Source: Lachnospiraceae bacterium (GTDB lineage: Bacteria; Bacillota; Clostridia; Lachnospirales; Lachnospiraceae). From it: a DNA stretch of 41,959 nt. A program made the translations under genes and the position numbers. The notes under the pieces were generated by a model, which worked only from the letters and a program-made list of their open reading frames with translations, made no database searches and was not told where the DNA came from. The DNA is taken from contig JAEETA010000021.1 in assembly GCA_016286555.1 (NCBI GenBank), forward strand, positions 1 through 41,959, written 5' to 3'. This document shows positions 1 to 6,817 of the stretch, piece by piece; position 1 is the stretch's first letter, and the number at the start of each line of letters is the position of its first letter.

Positions 1-499
1 TTATCGCCAAATTCATTAAATGTGTCAGGAGTGATTTTCTGTCCTTTTCTATAAGATATTTCATGGGTTCCCTCGCTATCTGTGTACTTATAGGTATGTA
101 GCTGCTTACTCTCATTCCTTCTTCAAGATAGTGCTTTATTTCTTGAGCACTAGATAACACATTAATCATGCACGCTACAGCACCAATTTTATTAAGGGCA
201 TAAAGTAAATAAACCATCTCCGGCTGATTGAGTAGCATCAAAGTGACTATATCACCCTTTTTCACACCCTCCTTCATTAAAGCACATGCCACATGATCTA
301 TTTGCTTAAACAATTCTCTGTATGAAATTTTTGTGTGAAAGTAAATTAAGGCAATATCATCTAGATTATTCTTGTTTTTCTCCCATACATACTCATACAT
401 CGAGCATTCTGGAACCGTCGCATCAACGGCCTTCTGAGTATAGTACTTTAACCAAGGTTTATCTTCCGCAGGATAGCCTGTCGATAATTCATTACACAT
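1..499 (-). pseudogene. AMP-dependent acyl-CoA synthetase/ligase N-terminal fragment, truncated by a foreign sequence
   Basis: Translated from an ATG at 499 (AAAGGAG 11 nt upstream), residues 1-125 read as the start of an adenylate-forming ligase: PWLKYY near residue 15, SMYEYVWE, ISYRELF, GVKKGDIVTLML, then NQPEMVYLLYALNKIGAV and EIKHYL. The family continues from here for about 400 more residues with the P-loop and adenylation motifs. Here the similarity stops at about position 120; the reading frame stays open to the window edge but carries no ligase sequence. The other frame over 1-120 reads HTYKYTDSEGTHEISYRKG, which looks like real protein from a different gene lacking its own start. I conclude the ligase was cut by recombination or insertion and is unlikely to be functional. 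What lies left of position 1 is unknown, so the exact nature of the invading sequence is open. Confidence 0.6.
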
Positions 500-552
500 T
501 GGTATCGCATCTCCTTTTTGCTAGAATTTTATCGCTATTTTCTCTAAAAGCA

Positions 553-580
553 TGTTTCAGATGGTAGACTATCTGAAACA
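553..580. promoter_or_regulatory. Perfect 9-bp inverted repeat, possible operator
   Basis: GTTTCAGAT at 554-562 and ATCTGAAAC at 571-579 are perfect inverted arms around an 8-nt centre. It lies 55-80 nt upstream of the ligase fragment's start codon, where a repressor site would be expected. There is no U-tract on either side, so a terminator is unlikely. Which protein binds it cannot be told from the window. Confidence 0.3.
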
Positions 581-702
581 AATCTGTGATAAAATATTTC
601 TGTTATGATGACAGCATTTGGTATGGCTGTAAGCGAAATATAATTGTCGTTTCAGTTAGCCTACTTTTTGACATAACAAAGGCATTTTCTACGCTTGAAC
701 TT

Positions 703-1296
703 TCAATCCCCCAATTCTTTGACGCGCCTATAAAATGTGGACGAACTCATCCCCACTTTATTCGCCGCTTCCCGGATTGAGAGTTTGTTCTCTTTCCATA
801 GTGCATATACGTCAAAAAAGCCTTCCGGTAACGGAGCCTTCTTCGCCCCAAAATGCACCCCTTTTTCTTTTGCTAAAGCAATCCCTTCCGCTTGGCGTCT
901 CCGGATAAACTCTCGCTCTGTTTGAGCCAAATACGCGAGAATCTGAAGTGTGATATCCGAAATGAAGACTCCCGTTAGTCCTTCCCTTTTCTGGTTGGTA
1001 TTAAGCAACGGGAATTCTATTACTTCGATATCTACTTGTTTGGTGCGGCAGAGATACCTCCACTGATCAATAATCTCCTCATAGTTCCGCCCAAGCCTGT
1101 CAATACTCTTAACCACCAAAACATCCCCTGTGTTCAACTTCCTGATCATCGATTTATATCTTGGGCGATTAAAGTCTTTTCCGGATATGAAATCCACATA
1201 TATGTTTTCTGCTTTAATCCCATATTTGATCAGCGCATCGTACTGTCTGTCCGGATTTTGTTCCTTTGTAGAAACCCTGATATATCCATATCTCAT
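703..1296 (-). CDS. Serine recombinase (resolvase/invertase family)
   Basis: A 197-residue small serine recombinase that cuts and rejoins DNA at short crossover sites, as in transposon resolvases and DNA invertases. The N-terminal catalytic domain starts RYGYIRVST with the nucleophile Ser9, and DRLGR is at residues 66-70. The long E-helix follows (EREFIRRRQAEG, then the G-rich hinge HFGAKKAPLP). The C-terminal helix-turn-helix is LSIREAANKVGMSSSTFYRR near residues 172-191. The start at 1296 is chosen because AAGGAGG lies 10 nt upstream and the protein then begins exactly at the conserved motif; the longer in-frame extension to 1359 has no such support. Length is normal for the family. It stands alone beside a truncated ligase and a toxin-antitoxin pair, which suggests the remains of a mobile element. 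A TGAGT-ACC-ACTCA palindrome at 1331-1343 in its leader could be its own operator. Confidence 0.9.
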   Translation of the reverse strand: MRYGYIRVSTKEQNPDRQYDALIKYGIKAENIYVDFISGKDFNRPRYKSMIRKLNTGDVLVVKSIDRLGRNYEEIIDQWRYLCRTKQVDIEVIEFPLLNTNQKREGLTGVFISDITLQILAYLAQTEREFIRRRQAEGIALAKEKGVHFGAKKAPLPEGFFDVYALWKENKLSIREAANKVGMSSSTFYRRVKELGD

Positions 1297-1568
1297 CACG
1301 CATATGCCTCCTTTTCTGTAGTTCTCACATTGAGTACCACTCAGGAATAGAATAGGCATTCAAAAAACGAAAGCTCACACTAAAAAAAGTTCTTGCGCTC
1401 GACCGCCTGTCTATGATAATCTTCCACCAAGTAGGATTTCTATGACCGCATTTTTCTAGACTCTTTCGAGTCAGATAATTCCAAAAGCAAACGAAATATG
1501 CTCGTGCCGGAGATGTGAATGAAATTCACAGCGCAGCAGGCCTTGTTTGGGTGTGTCATTTTTATAAT
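1297..1568. other. Intergenic stretch with two small palindromes
   Basis: About 270 bases between the divergent recombinase and hicA genes. It holds the palindrome TGAGT-ACC-ACTCA (1331-1343) just upstream of the recombinase and a short GACTC-TTTC-GAGTC hairpin (1459-1472; GAAA tetraloop on the minus strand). No convincing gene is seen. Transfer of the surrounding region is suggested by its low GC content relative to the core genes after 6.8 kb. Confidence 0.4.
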
Positions 1569-1605
1569 TTGACACCATATATGACACCATATATAATAAA
1601 AGGAG
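1569..1605 (+). promoter_or_regulatory. hicAB promoter with tandem 12-bp operator-like repeat
   Basis: TTGACA (1569-1574), a 17-bp spacer and TATAAT (1592-1597) form a near-perfect vegetative promoter. The 12-mer TGACACCATATA occurs twice head-to-tail (1570-1581 and 1582-1593), exactly filling the promoter, and is the likely binding site of the HicB antitoxin acting as autorepressor. The predicted start (about 1604) falls inside the AGGAG ribosome site at 1601-1605, so this promoter would give a transcript almost without a leader. A second TATAAT at 1563-1568 could drive a longer, normally led transcript. Confidence 0.6.
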
Positions 1606-1612
1606 AAATACC

Positions 1613-1864
1613 ATGTCAAAGTGGGAGAAATTACTTGCCAGGGTTCTGTCCCTTGACAAGAATCTTCGATTTGAAGAATTAAAGAAAGTTTTGGAGAGTT
1701 ACGGATATGTAATGAACGCGCCCGGAAGTGGCAGTAGTCACTTTACTTTTCGAAAGGAAGGGCACAATCCCATTACCATTCCGAAACACAGTCCCATCAA
1801 ACGAATCTATATTGAGATGGTCAAAGCAGTAGTAGAGGAGGAAATGAAGCATGAAGAGCCTTGA
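1613..1864 (+). CDS. hicA: HicA-type mRNA interferase toxin
   Basis: An 83-residue HicA-family toxin, a small dsRBD-like ribonuclease that cleaves mRNA when its antitoxin is lost. The family core is visible as RFEELKKVLESYGY, then GSGSSHFTFRKEG with the catalytic His at residue 43, then PITIPKHSPIKRIYIEMV. The start has AAGGAG 7-8 nt upstream. It overlaps the next gene by 14 nt, the usual HicA-HicB translational coupling, with the toxin first as is typical. Length is normal, and nothing suggests inactivation. Confidence 0.93.
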   Translation: MSKWEKLLARVLSLDKNLRFEELKKVLESYGYVMNAPGSGSSHFTFRKEGHNPITIPKHSPIKRIYIEMVKAVVEEEMKHEEP

Positions 1865-2204
1865 ATATTACATGTCGTTACCTTACCGATTGGAAATCGT
1901 TCCTGATCCTTACGAAGGCGGTTATGCCATTCAGTATCCGGATCTTCCCGGATGCATTACCACCGGAGAAACGATAGAAGAAGCATTGGAAAATGCAGAA
2001 GATGCAAAAAAGGCCTGGCTCACCGCCGCATTGGAGGATGGCATCCGCATCAATGAACCCGGATCTTTAGAGCAGTATTCGGGGCAGTTTAAACTGCGAA
2101 TCCCTAAGAGTCTGCACCGGGATCTTGCAGAGCGGGCGAAAGAAGAAGGTATCAGCATGAACCAATATTGTCTGTACCTTCTGTCACAGAACAGAACTGC
2201 TTAA
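1851..2204 (+). CDS. hicB: HicB-type antitoxin
   Basis: A 117-residue antitoxin with two parts. Residues about 12-57 are the degenerate RNase-H-like HicB fold (LEIVPDPYEGGYAIQYPDLPGC, then TIEEALENAEDAKKAWL), which blocks the toxin. Residues about 78-112 (FKLRIPKSLHRDLAERAKEEGISMNQY) are a ribbon-helix-helix DNA-binding domain of the Arc type, which should bind the repeats in the promoter. GAGGAGG upstream lies inside hicA. The pair is complete and in the usual order. Confidence 0.93.
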   Translation: MKSLEYYMSLPYRLEIVPDPYEGGYAIQYPDLPGCITTGETIEEALENAEDAKKAWLTAALEDGIRINEPGSLEQYSGQFKLRIPKSLHRDLAERAKEEGISMNQYCLYLLSQNRTA

Positions 2205-2253
2205 TCATCTCAAACCAACGAGGATCCGCATAAATACTGCGTTTTGCGCAAAC

Positions 2254-2313
2254 CTCTAACAAGTTATAACAAAATTCGAAACCTATAACAAGTTATAACA
2301 AGATATAACAAAC
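2254..2313. repeat. Five TAACAA-type short direct repeats
   Basis: Five copies of TAACAA in two clusters: one near 2257-2273 (taacaagttataacaa) and one near 2286-2312 (ataacaagttataacaag followed by ataacaaa). The 16-mer TAACAAGTTATAACAA is repeated exactly in both clusters, 29 nt apart. It sits immediately downstream of hicB, at the right edge of the AT-rich accessory segment. It could be a recombination or attachment site, a protein-binding iteron set, or simply sequence decay; the sequence alone does not decide. Confidence 0.5.
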
Positions 2314-2341
2314 TCTGCTTTCAAGCAAAGTCCAAGTGACG

Positions 2342-2381
2342 AAAAAAGGTAACCGTCCCTAATCGGGGCGATTGCCTTTTT
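2342..2381 (-). terminator. Intrinsic terminator after the TraX/DUF402 unit
   Basis: Arms 2343-2359 and 2365-2381 pair over 17 positions with two wobbles and one mismatch around a 5-nt loop. Read on the minus strand it ends in a run of six T, directly after the stop of the DUF402 gene. The A/T flanks are symmetric, so it can also stop hicAB transcripts coming from the left. Confidence 0.8.
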
Positions 2382-2388
2382 GATTGTT

Positions 2389-3027
2389 TCAGGTTTTCAG
2401 CGCCTTCACTTCCCTGCATTTCGTGACAGGTTCCCCGGAGACGATCCGTTCTTCCACCATCTGACGCACAAGGGCACACCATTTCTCTGTGGCGGATATA
2501 TCGCTGCAGAGGTCTCTGACAATACTGTCTCCTTCCTTCAGCGCAGCCCGGTACTGTTCCTCGGTGATGTCTCCGATGCGAAGGGCTTCTTCCAGCTCGT
2601 CCCGATCATCCACCATCACATCCCCCTCGGGAGTGAAGATCACATCCAGGTATTTGTCCACAAACACGGCGATTCCGTCGTCATCAAATTCAATATCCTC
2701 GATCACATCCACATACCAGACGGAAGGCTGATAGTCGGAAATATAGGAAGCGGGATAGTTCTTTCTCTCTGCATCATGCGTCCCGTCCGGATAATACATG
2801 ACCGTAATGACGCGCTTCTCGTTGTCGGGGATCAGCTCCAGCCATGTCATTCCGGTTCCCGTGACCTGTACCCGCCCCGCCTTAGGCGTGTTCCAGTAAT
2901 TATTCTCGCCCTCCGTGTTTCGGATCAGGCACACCAGTCCGTGAAACAGGTCACAATCCAATCGCATTTGATAATAGGGATAGTATTGAAATCCCCACCC
3001 GTCCCGGTTCAATCGTTTGTGTTTCAT
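2389..3027 (-). CDS. DUF402 family protein (FomD-like hydrolase fold)
   Basis: A 212-residue cytosolic protein of the DUF402 family, whose studied members hydrolyse nucleoside di-/triphosphates or CMP-linked intermediates with divalent metal. The family pattern is visible as WYVDVIEDIEFDDDGIAVFVDKYLDVIFTPEGDVMVDDRDELEEAL, with the clustered acidic residues that bind metal, and then the EEQYRAALKEGDSI helix. The start at 3027 has AAGGAGC upstream. It follows the TraX gene by 14 nt, so the two are one operon. The natural substrate cannot be told. Confidence 0.75.
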   Translation of the reverse strand: MKHKRLNRDGWGFQYYPYYQMRLDCDLFHGLVCLIRNTEGENNYWNTPKAGRVQVTGTGMTWLELIPDNEKRVITVMYYPDGTHDAERKNYPASYISDYQPSVWYVDVIEDIEFDDDGIAVFVDKYLDVIFTPEGDVMVDDRDELEEALRIGDITEEQYRAALKEGDSIVRDLCSDISATEKWCALVRQMVEERIVSGEPVTKCREVKALKT

Positions 3028-3041
3028 GATGCTTTAGCTCC

Positions 3042-3782
3042 TTACGGAAAAATACTTCCGTTGCCGAGTACTACACGCAGTATGCCGATGACAAAAAGGT
3101 GCGCGGGATAGTAAATGTAGAAAAACCACTTCATGCCCTTCCACTGTCCCCGTTCACCGTTGTACTGCTTCAGGATCGGCAGGGAGAACAGGGTAGCAAA
3201 CTGGAGCAGGCCGTATGCCTTATCCATGAAAATGAAATAGACTGCCACATAAATAGATACCCAGATCAGCATGGTAAGGGACTGTTTCTTGAAATCCCCG
3301 CGGCTCAGGTAGAGATAAACAGGACACATGGCTGCGATGGTGGACCAGTCTGACGGGAATGTCACAAAACAGATAGCGATTACCAGGATGATCTTCAACC
3401 ACTGAGGCAGGCGTTCCGAGGTGAAGATGACCATCAGCACCACGGACCAGGCTAGGGACCACATGACGCTGGTCATGTTGAAAAATCCGGTGGGGATAAA
3501 CGGAATCCCGCCCGCGAAGTTATAGGCAAAGTGAGATATGATCGCAAAAATGAACAGTCTGGAAATGTATTTTTTCACATTCCGGGTGTAGTGAAATCCT
3601 TCTGCAATGAAGAACCACATGATGGGCGCCGTCAGACGGCCTATCATGTGCAGCAGCATCACATACCAGATCTTCTGGCATCCCGGAAACAATAACCAGG
3701 TGATATGATCGATAGTCATCGCAATGATTGCGATCACCTTGATCTGATTTGAGTTCAGTCCTTTTTCTTTCAAGGATTCCAT
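3042..3782 (-). CDS. TraX family integral membrane protein
   Basis: A 246-residue polytopic membrane protein with the TraX family signature near its N-terminus: LNSNQIKVIAIIAMTIDHITWLLFPG, then MIGRLTAPIMWFFIAEGFHYTRNVKKY with conserved His, Arg and Glu. About eight hydrophobic segments follow. TraX was named for F-pilin N-acetylation and the family resembles acyltransferases; in Firmicutes, chromosomal copies are common and their substrate is unknown. It is first in a two-gene operon with the DUF402 gene. No conjugation genes are near, so a role in transfer should not be assumed. Confidence 0.85.
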   Translation of the reverse strand: MESLKEKGLNSNQIKVIAIIAMTIDHITWLLFPGCQKIWYVMLLHMIGRLTAPIMWFFIAEGFHYTRNVKKYISRLFIFAIISHFAYNFAGGIPFIPTGFFNMTSVMWSLAWSVVLMVIFTSERLPQWLKIILVIAICFVTFPSDWSTIAAMCPVYLYLSRGDFKKQSLTMLIWVSIYVAVYFIFMDKAYGLLQFATLFSLPILKQYNGERGQWKGMKWFFYIYYPAHLFVIGILRVVLGNGSIFP

Positions 3783-3964
3783 AATCGTTTCCCCGTCTCC
3801 TTTGGCATTATCCGTTCATTTTGGATTAATTGGCTGTATTACAGCGTCCATTATAACACGCCGTGACGATTGCAGCTTATACTATTCACCTCTCCACCAA
3901 TCGATGTTGAAAACTGTTTATGTAATATGTCATTAACAAGTTCAAAAAATGATTTTTGCTTATA
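3783..3964 (-). promoter_or_regulatory. Promoter region of the TraX operon (extended -10)
   Basis: On the minus strand a TGTTATAAT extended -10 box (TATAAT at 3855-3850) lies about 70 nt upstream of the TraX start. I find no good -35 at 16-18 bp, which fits an extended -10 promoter. The rest of this AT-rich stretch shows no gene. Confidence 0.5.
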
Positions 3965-3969
3965 CAAAA

Positions 3970-4010
3970 AAATCAAGAGGCTGAGAATAAAGCAACTTAA
4001 TCTCAGCCTC
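3970..4010 (-). terminator. Intrinsic terminator downstream of the two-TM protein gene
   Basis: GAGGCTGAGA (3977-3986) and TCTCAGCCTC (4001-4010) form a perfect 10-bp stem with a 14-nt loop. On the minus strand it is followed by TTGATTTTTTTG. It lies about 130 nt past the stop of the 4143 gene; the stretch between holds no credible ORF. Confidence 0.8.
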
Positions 4011-4142
4011 GCATTGATCTAGTGCATAAATCCGCGCTAAAACATTTGTGTACTACAAAGGAGAATTACTAACAGTAGTTTGTTCTAAATTTATGGGGTA
4101 TAGCTCAATTACTTTTCCTTAATTCGTGTTCTAACCTTCCTT

Positions 4143-5096
4143 TCATATATCATCAACTCCTTGTATAAAACAGCTGGTTAACTCTGGTATCTGCGCTTTA
4201 ATTTCCTTCCATTTTATTGCTGTGATATCATATGGTAGCTCTATATCAATGGTTTTCGGAAATGTTAAAGTACCAGTTTTTGTCTGATATATTTCTTCTT
4301 CTCCTGTATCTAATATACAAATTATATAATTATCCTTAAAAAAAGGTGATCCTGTCTTGTTATCATAATACCACATACCATCAAATACGCGATACTTATC
4401 ACTACCTTTATCTAATGCTTGTGATAATTTTACCAACAAATCGAGCGATTGTTTATTCGGTATTTTATAGATATTTTTTGCAAAATTCCACCACAAATAT
4501 GGATAAGACGCTTTATGCGGATCATCATATTCAATTGTGTGTGATAAATCAATGGTTCTAAATACTGCGAAGATAGAAATAATTAAGGGGATTAAGCCAA
4601 TCGCAATAACAGAACCTGCGTTGCCTGAAAAAATAAACGCGCCAAGCAGTATTAATATGAATATAACAACGCTAGTAATACCGAATCCGTTAAGATAATC
4701 GTGCCAAAACAGTTTCTCTTTTACTTGATTTTGATTACTATAAATTTTTTCGCCAGCAATGCTATATAATAACGGCTCTCCTGGTCGCCATCCAAACATG
4801 ATATTTCTATCTCTATATTCTATTGTGTTTGGCAGTTCTTGTTGATCATAGAAAAATCGATAATCTTCAACGTTGCTTGTTATTTTTCCTTTATAAATGC
4901 ATTTCGATTCATTGATAAACGCAGCAACTCTATCAGATGTTTCAAATGAAACATAATCCCTTGTTGTAATTTTTGTTTGCATTCCATTAGGAGCGATCAT
5001 TGTTATATTAAAATGCGTATCATCTGCATTTATCACATTACAAATTCCATCCAAATATGAATAAATATCTGTAAACATTTTAGTGTTTATACTCAT
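4143..5096 (-). CDS. Hypothetical two-TM membrane protein
   Basis: A 317-residue protein I do not recognise. Residues about 1-125 are soluble and polar. Two close hydrophobic segments follow at about 136-155 (ITSVVIFILILLGAFIF) and 160-180 (SVIAIGLIPLIISIFAVF). Residues 185-317 are again soluble and end in LTSCFIQGVDDI. The layout resembles a membrane-anchored protein with both flanking domains on the same side. GGAGG lies 7-8 nt before the start. It starts 24 nt after the stop of the orphan HicA-like toxin gene, so the two are probably co-transcribed. Low GC and lack of known relatives suggest an accessory gene. No function can be assigned. Confidence 0.75.
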   Translation of the reverse strand: MSINTKMFTDIYSYLDGICNVINADDTHFNITMIAPNGMQTKITTRDYVSFETSDRVAAFINESKCIYKGKITSNVEDYRFFYDQQELPNTIEYRDRNIMFGWRPGEPLLYSIAGEKIYSNQNQVKEKLFWHDYLNGFGITSVVIFILILLGAFIFSGNAGSVIAIGLIPLIISIFAVFRTIDLSHTIEYDDPHKASYPYLWWNFAKNIYKIPNKQSLDLLVKLSQALDKGSDKYRVFDGMWYYDNKTGSPFFKDNYIICILDTGEEEIYQTKTGTLTFPKTIDIELPYDITAIKWKEIKAQIPELTSCFIQGVDDI

Positions 5097-5120
5097 AATA
5101 TACCTCCAAATAATGTTGTG

Positions 5121-5309
5121 TTATAACTGTAAGCCATGTTCTTTGACCAGCCTTTGTGCGATCAATGGATTCAGTTTCCTGGCCGTTACACTGATATGTT
5201 CACCGCCTCTATACCAAATTTGATGGTCTCCGGTCTGGTGACTATATGCAAAACCATTTTTCCTAAGTACACATTGAAATTTCCTCGAATTAAGATTCAA
5301 ACCTGCCAT
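5121..5309 (-). CDS. Orphan HicA-like toxin
   Basis: A 62-residue protein with the compact HicA layout: LNSRKFQCVLRKNGFAYSHQTGDHQIWYRGGEHISVTARKLN, with the catalytic-type His at residue 29 in a GDH rather than the usual GSH context, and LIAQRLVKEHGL at the end. The start at 5309 is preferred because AAAGGAG lies 9 nt upstream and the homology begins there; an open extension to 5462 covers the terminator hairpin of the neighbouring gene and is probably not translated. No HicB is adjacent on either side. The upstream open stretch ends ESCDDYTDFITKMFAPKKGE, which may be the tail of a lost partner gene. Whether the toxin is active is unknown. Confidence 0.7.
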   Translation of the reverse strand: MAGLNLNSRKFQCVLRKNGFAYSHQTGDHQIWYRGGEHISVTARKLNPLIAQRLVKEHGLQL

Positions 5310-5410
5310 AGGCCGCTCTCCTTTCTTTGGTGCGAACATTTTTGTGATGAAATCAGTATAATCGTCGCAGGATTCTAATACTTTCCATTTTCTGAGCAAA
5401 TACGCGAAAT

Positions 5411-5441
5411 AAAAAAGCGGCCTCAGAAAAAATCCAAGGCC
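5411..5441 (-). terminator. Weak intrinsic terminator after the AraC-HTH gene
   Basis: GGCCT (5419-5423) and AGGCC (5437-5441) pair around an A-rich loop and are followed on the minus strand by GCTTTTTT. The stem is short, so termination is probably partial. It sits 33 nt past the stop at 5474. Confidence 0.5.
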
Positions 5442-5473
5442 ACTTCGAATTAGGTTATACAAAAATCAAGTAT

Positions 5474-6532
5474 TCACATATTCCGAAAATGTTTTTCGTC
5501 AAACTCTGTCCAAAATAAATCTTCCTGTTTTGCTATTTCGATGGATTCATCTTCTTCTCCCTGATACAGCTTTCTTAGTTCATCACAGGATTCGTCAAAC
5601 GCTTCGATGCTTCCAAACGTCTGTATCTTTACAAGAAAGTCATAAAATGTATATCTGTCTTTATATCGATTCAGGTACTTTTTGTATAACGCTTTCAGAT
5701 CTTTATATGCAAAATCAGAAGAAACATTATCAAAGTACATATGAACAAATTCCGGGGTCTCGTTTAACAGATTTCCACCCTCTTCCTTCATACGAGAGTA
5801 CCAATAATTCAACTCCGGTAAACAAACATCCGGATATAAATGTTTTATATATACGACCGGAACTGTTTTATTGATAAAGTTCAACATTTCTTCCATAGAT
5901 TCACTATTTGATACATCCTCATAATCCGTTTTCAAAGCATCAACGACCTTACATGCATCAAGTAGATTCACTCCTTTTTCATCATTCAAAAAGACAACCA
6001 GATCTATAAATTTATCTTCAAATCCGAACACTGCCTGATACTCGCAAATTTCATTGTATCTATCGATTACATCCTTAGCCAGTCCATATACTTTATCAGA
6101 AATCGCCACATTTTCTACAGGCAAATCAGGGCCTCCTAACAATGCATCCATCGATAGTGGTGCGATAATCTTTGTTTTATCTTTCTGCAGATACGCTTTT
6201 TTAGGCGTCACGCCAAACTCCTTGGAAAAAGCGGTGCTAAAAGATGATTCGTTATCGTACCCCGAACACTCCACATACTCCTGAATTTTATAATCCTTGT
6301 CTTCCAACATTTTCACATACGTTGCCATCATTTTTCTGTCTTTCACGTATCTGTTCAATGATTGACCAGATATATATTCAAATATTGTATTCAGATCTCT
6401 CGCTGTTTTTCCCTCTTTCTTTCGAAGAAGCTCAATAATTTCGTAAGCCTTGTACCAACCATGGTCATCATCATATTTAACGAGTTTTTCTATCCCAACT
6501 ATCATCGCATCAAACGAATCTTTAAAAGACAT
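5474..6532 (-). CDS. Protein with N-terminal AraC-type HTH and unknown C-terminal domain
   Basis: A 352-residue protein. Residues about 26-116 form an AraC/XylS double helix-turn-helix: WYKAYEIIELLRKKEG, then LNRYVKDRKMMATYVKMLEDKDYKIQEYVECSGYDNESSFSTAFSKEFGVTPKKAY, matching the family's second HTH with its GYDNESSFSTAFSKEFGVTP signature. Usually this domain is C-terminal after a sensor; here it comes first and is followed by about 235 residues that I do not recognise, mostly helical and rich in Tyr, Asp and Leu. The start at 6532 is chosen for AAAGGAGG 7 nt upstream; the longer frame to 6601 lacks a ribosome site. It likely binds DNA, but its signal and targets are unknown. It precedes the orphan HicA-like toxin on the same strand. 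Confidence 0.8.
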   Translation of the reverse strand: MSFKDSFDAMIVGIEKLVKYDDDHGWYKAYEIIELLRKKEGKTARDLNTIFEYISGQSLNRYVKDRKMMATYVKMLEDKDYKIQEYVECSGYDNESSFSTAFSKEFGVTPKKAYLQKDKTKIIAPLSMDALLGGPDLPVENVAISDKVYGLAKDVIDRYNEICEYQAVFGFEDKFIDLVVFLNDEKGVNLLDACKVVDALKTDYEDVSNSESMEEMLNFINKTVPVVYIKHLYPDVCLPELNYWYSRMKEEGGNLLNETPEFVHMYFDNVSSDFAYKDLKALYKKYLNRYKDRYTFYDFLVKIQTFGSIEAFDESCDELRKLYQGEEDESIEIAKQEDLFWTEFDEKHFRNM

Positions 6533-6734
6533 ATGGTGGCCTCCTTTCTGTTCCCTATTATGGCAAGAATAAAGATAAAGGACTTTTCTTTTTTTGAACA
6601 AGTTTTAAAAATATCTCTTATACAAAAGCAAATTTAGTAACTTCCTAAATCCATTACCCCAAAAATATTCTATTCCAATACAATGTTTAGCGCAAAATTT
6701 CTTTAGGCGTTCACAATAAATCACAAGGCACACA
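6533..6734. other. Intergenic, AT-rich, nothing recognised
   Basis: About 200 bases between the AraC-HTH gene and the terminator of the ammonium-transporter gene. No gene or strong promoter is evident. GC content rises sharply after this point, so it marks the border between the accessory segment and the core nitrogen block. Confidence 0.4.
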
Positions 6735-6775
6735 AAAAACGGCAACCGTCCATGAGAAGAGACGGTTGCCGCTTT
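6735..6775 (-). terminator. Intrinsic terminator of amt-PII
   Basis: CGGCAACCGTC (6740-6750) and GACGGTTGCCG (6761-6771) form an 11- to 12-bp GC-rich stem with a 10-nt loop, followed on the minus strand by six T. It lies 46 nt after the stop codon. Confidence 0.9.
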
Positions 6776-6817
6776 CCTTTTTTCCTAATGTAATTATGTT
6801 GCTTTCACAAAAAATCC

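Noticed and set aside
2254-2313. CRISPR array
   Set aside because: Repeats are too short, degenerate and without spacers of uniform length, and no cas genes are present.
5310-5462. N-terminal extension of the HicA-like toxin
   Set aside because: It reads through the terminator hairpin of the preceding gene, and a well-spaced AAAGGAG precedes the internal ATG where homology starts.
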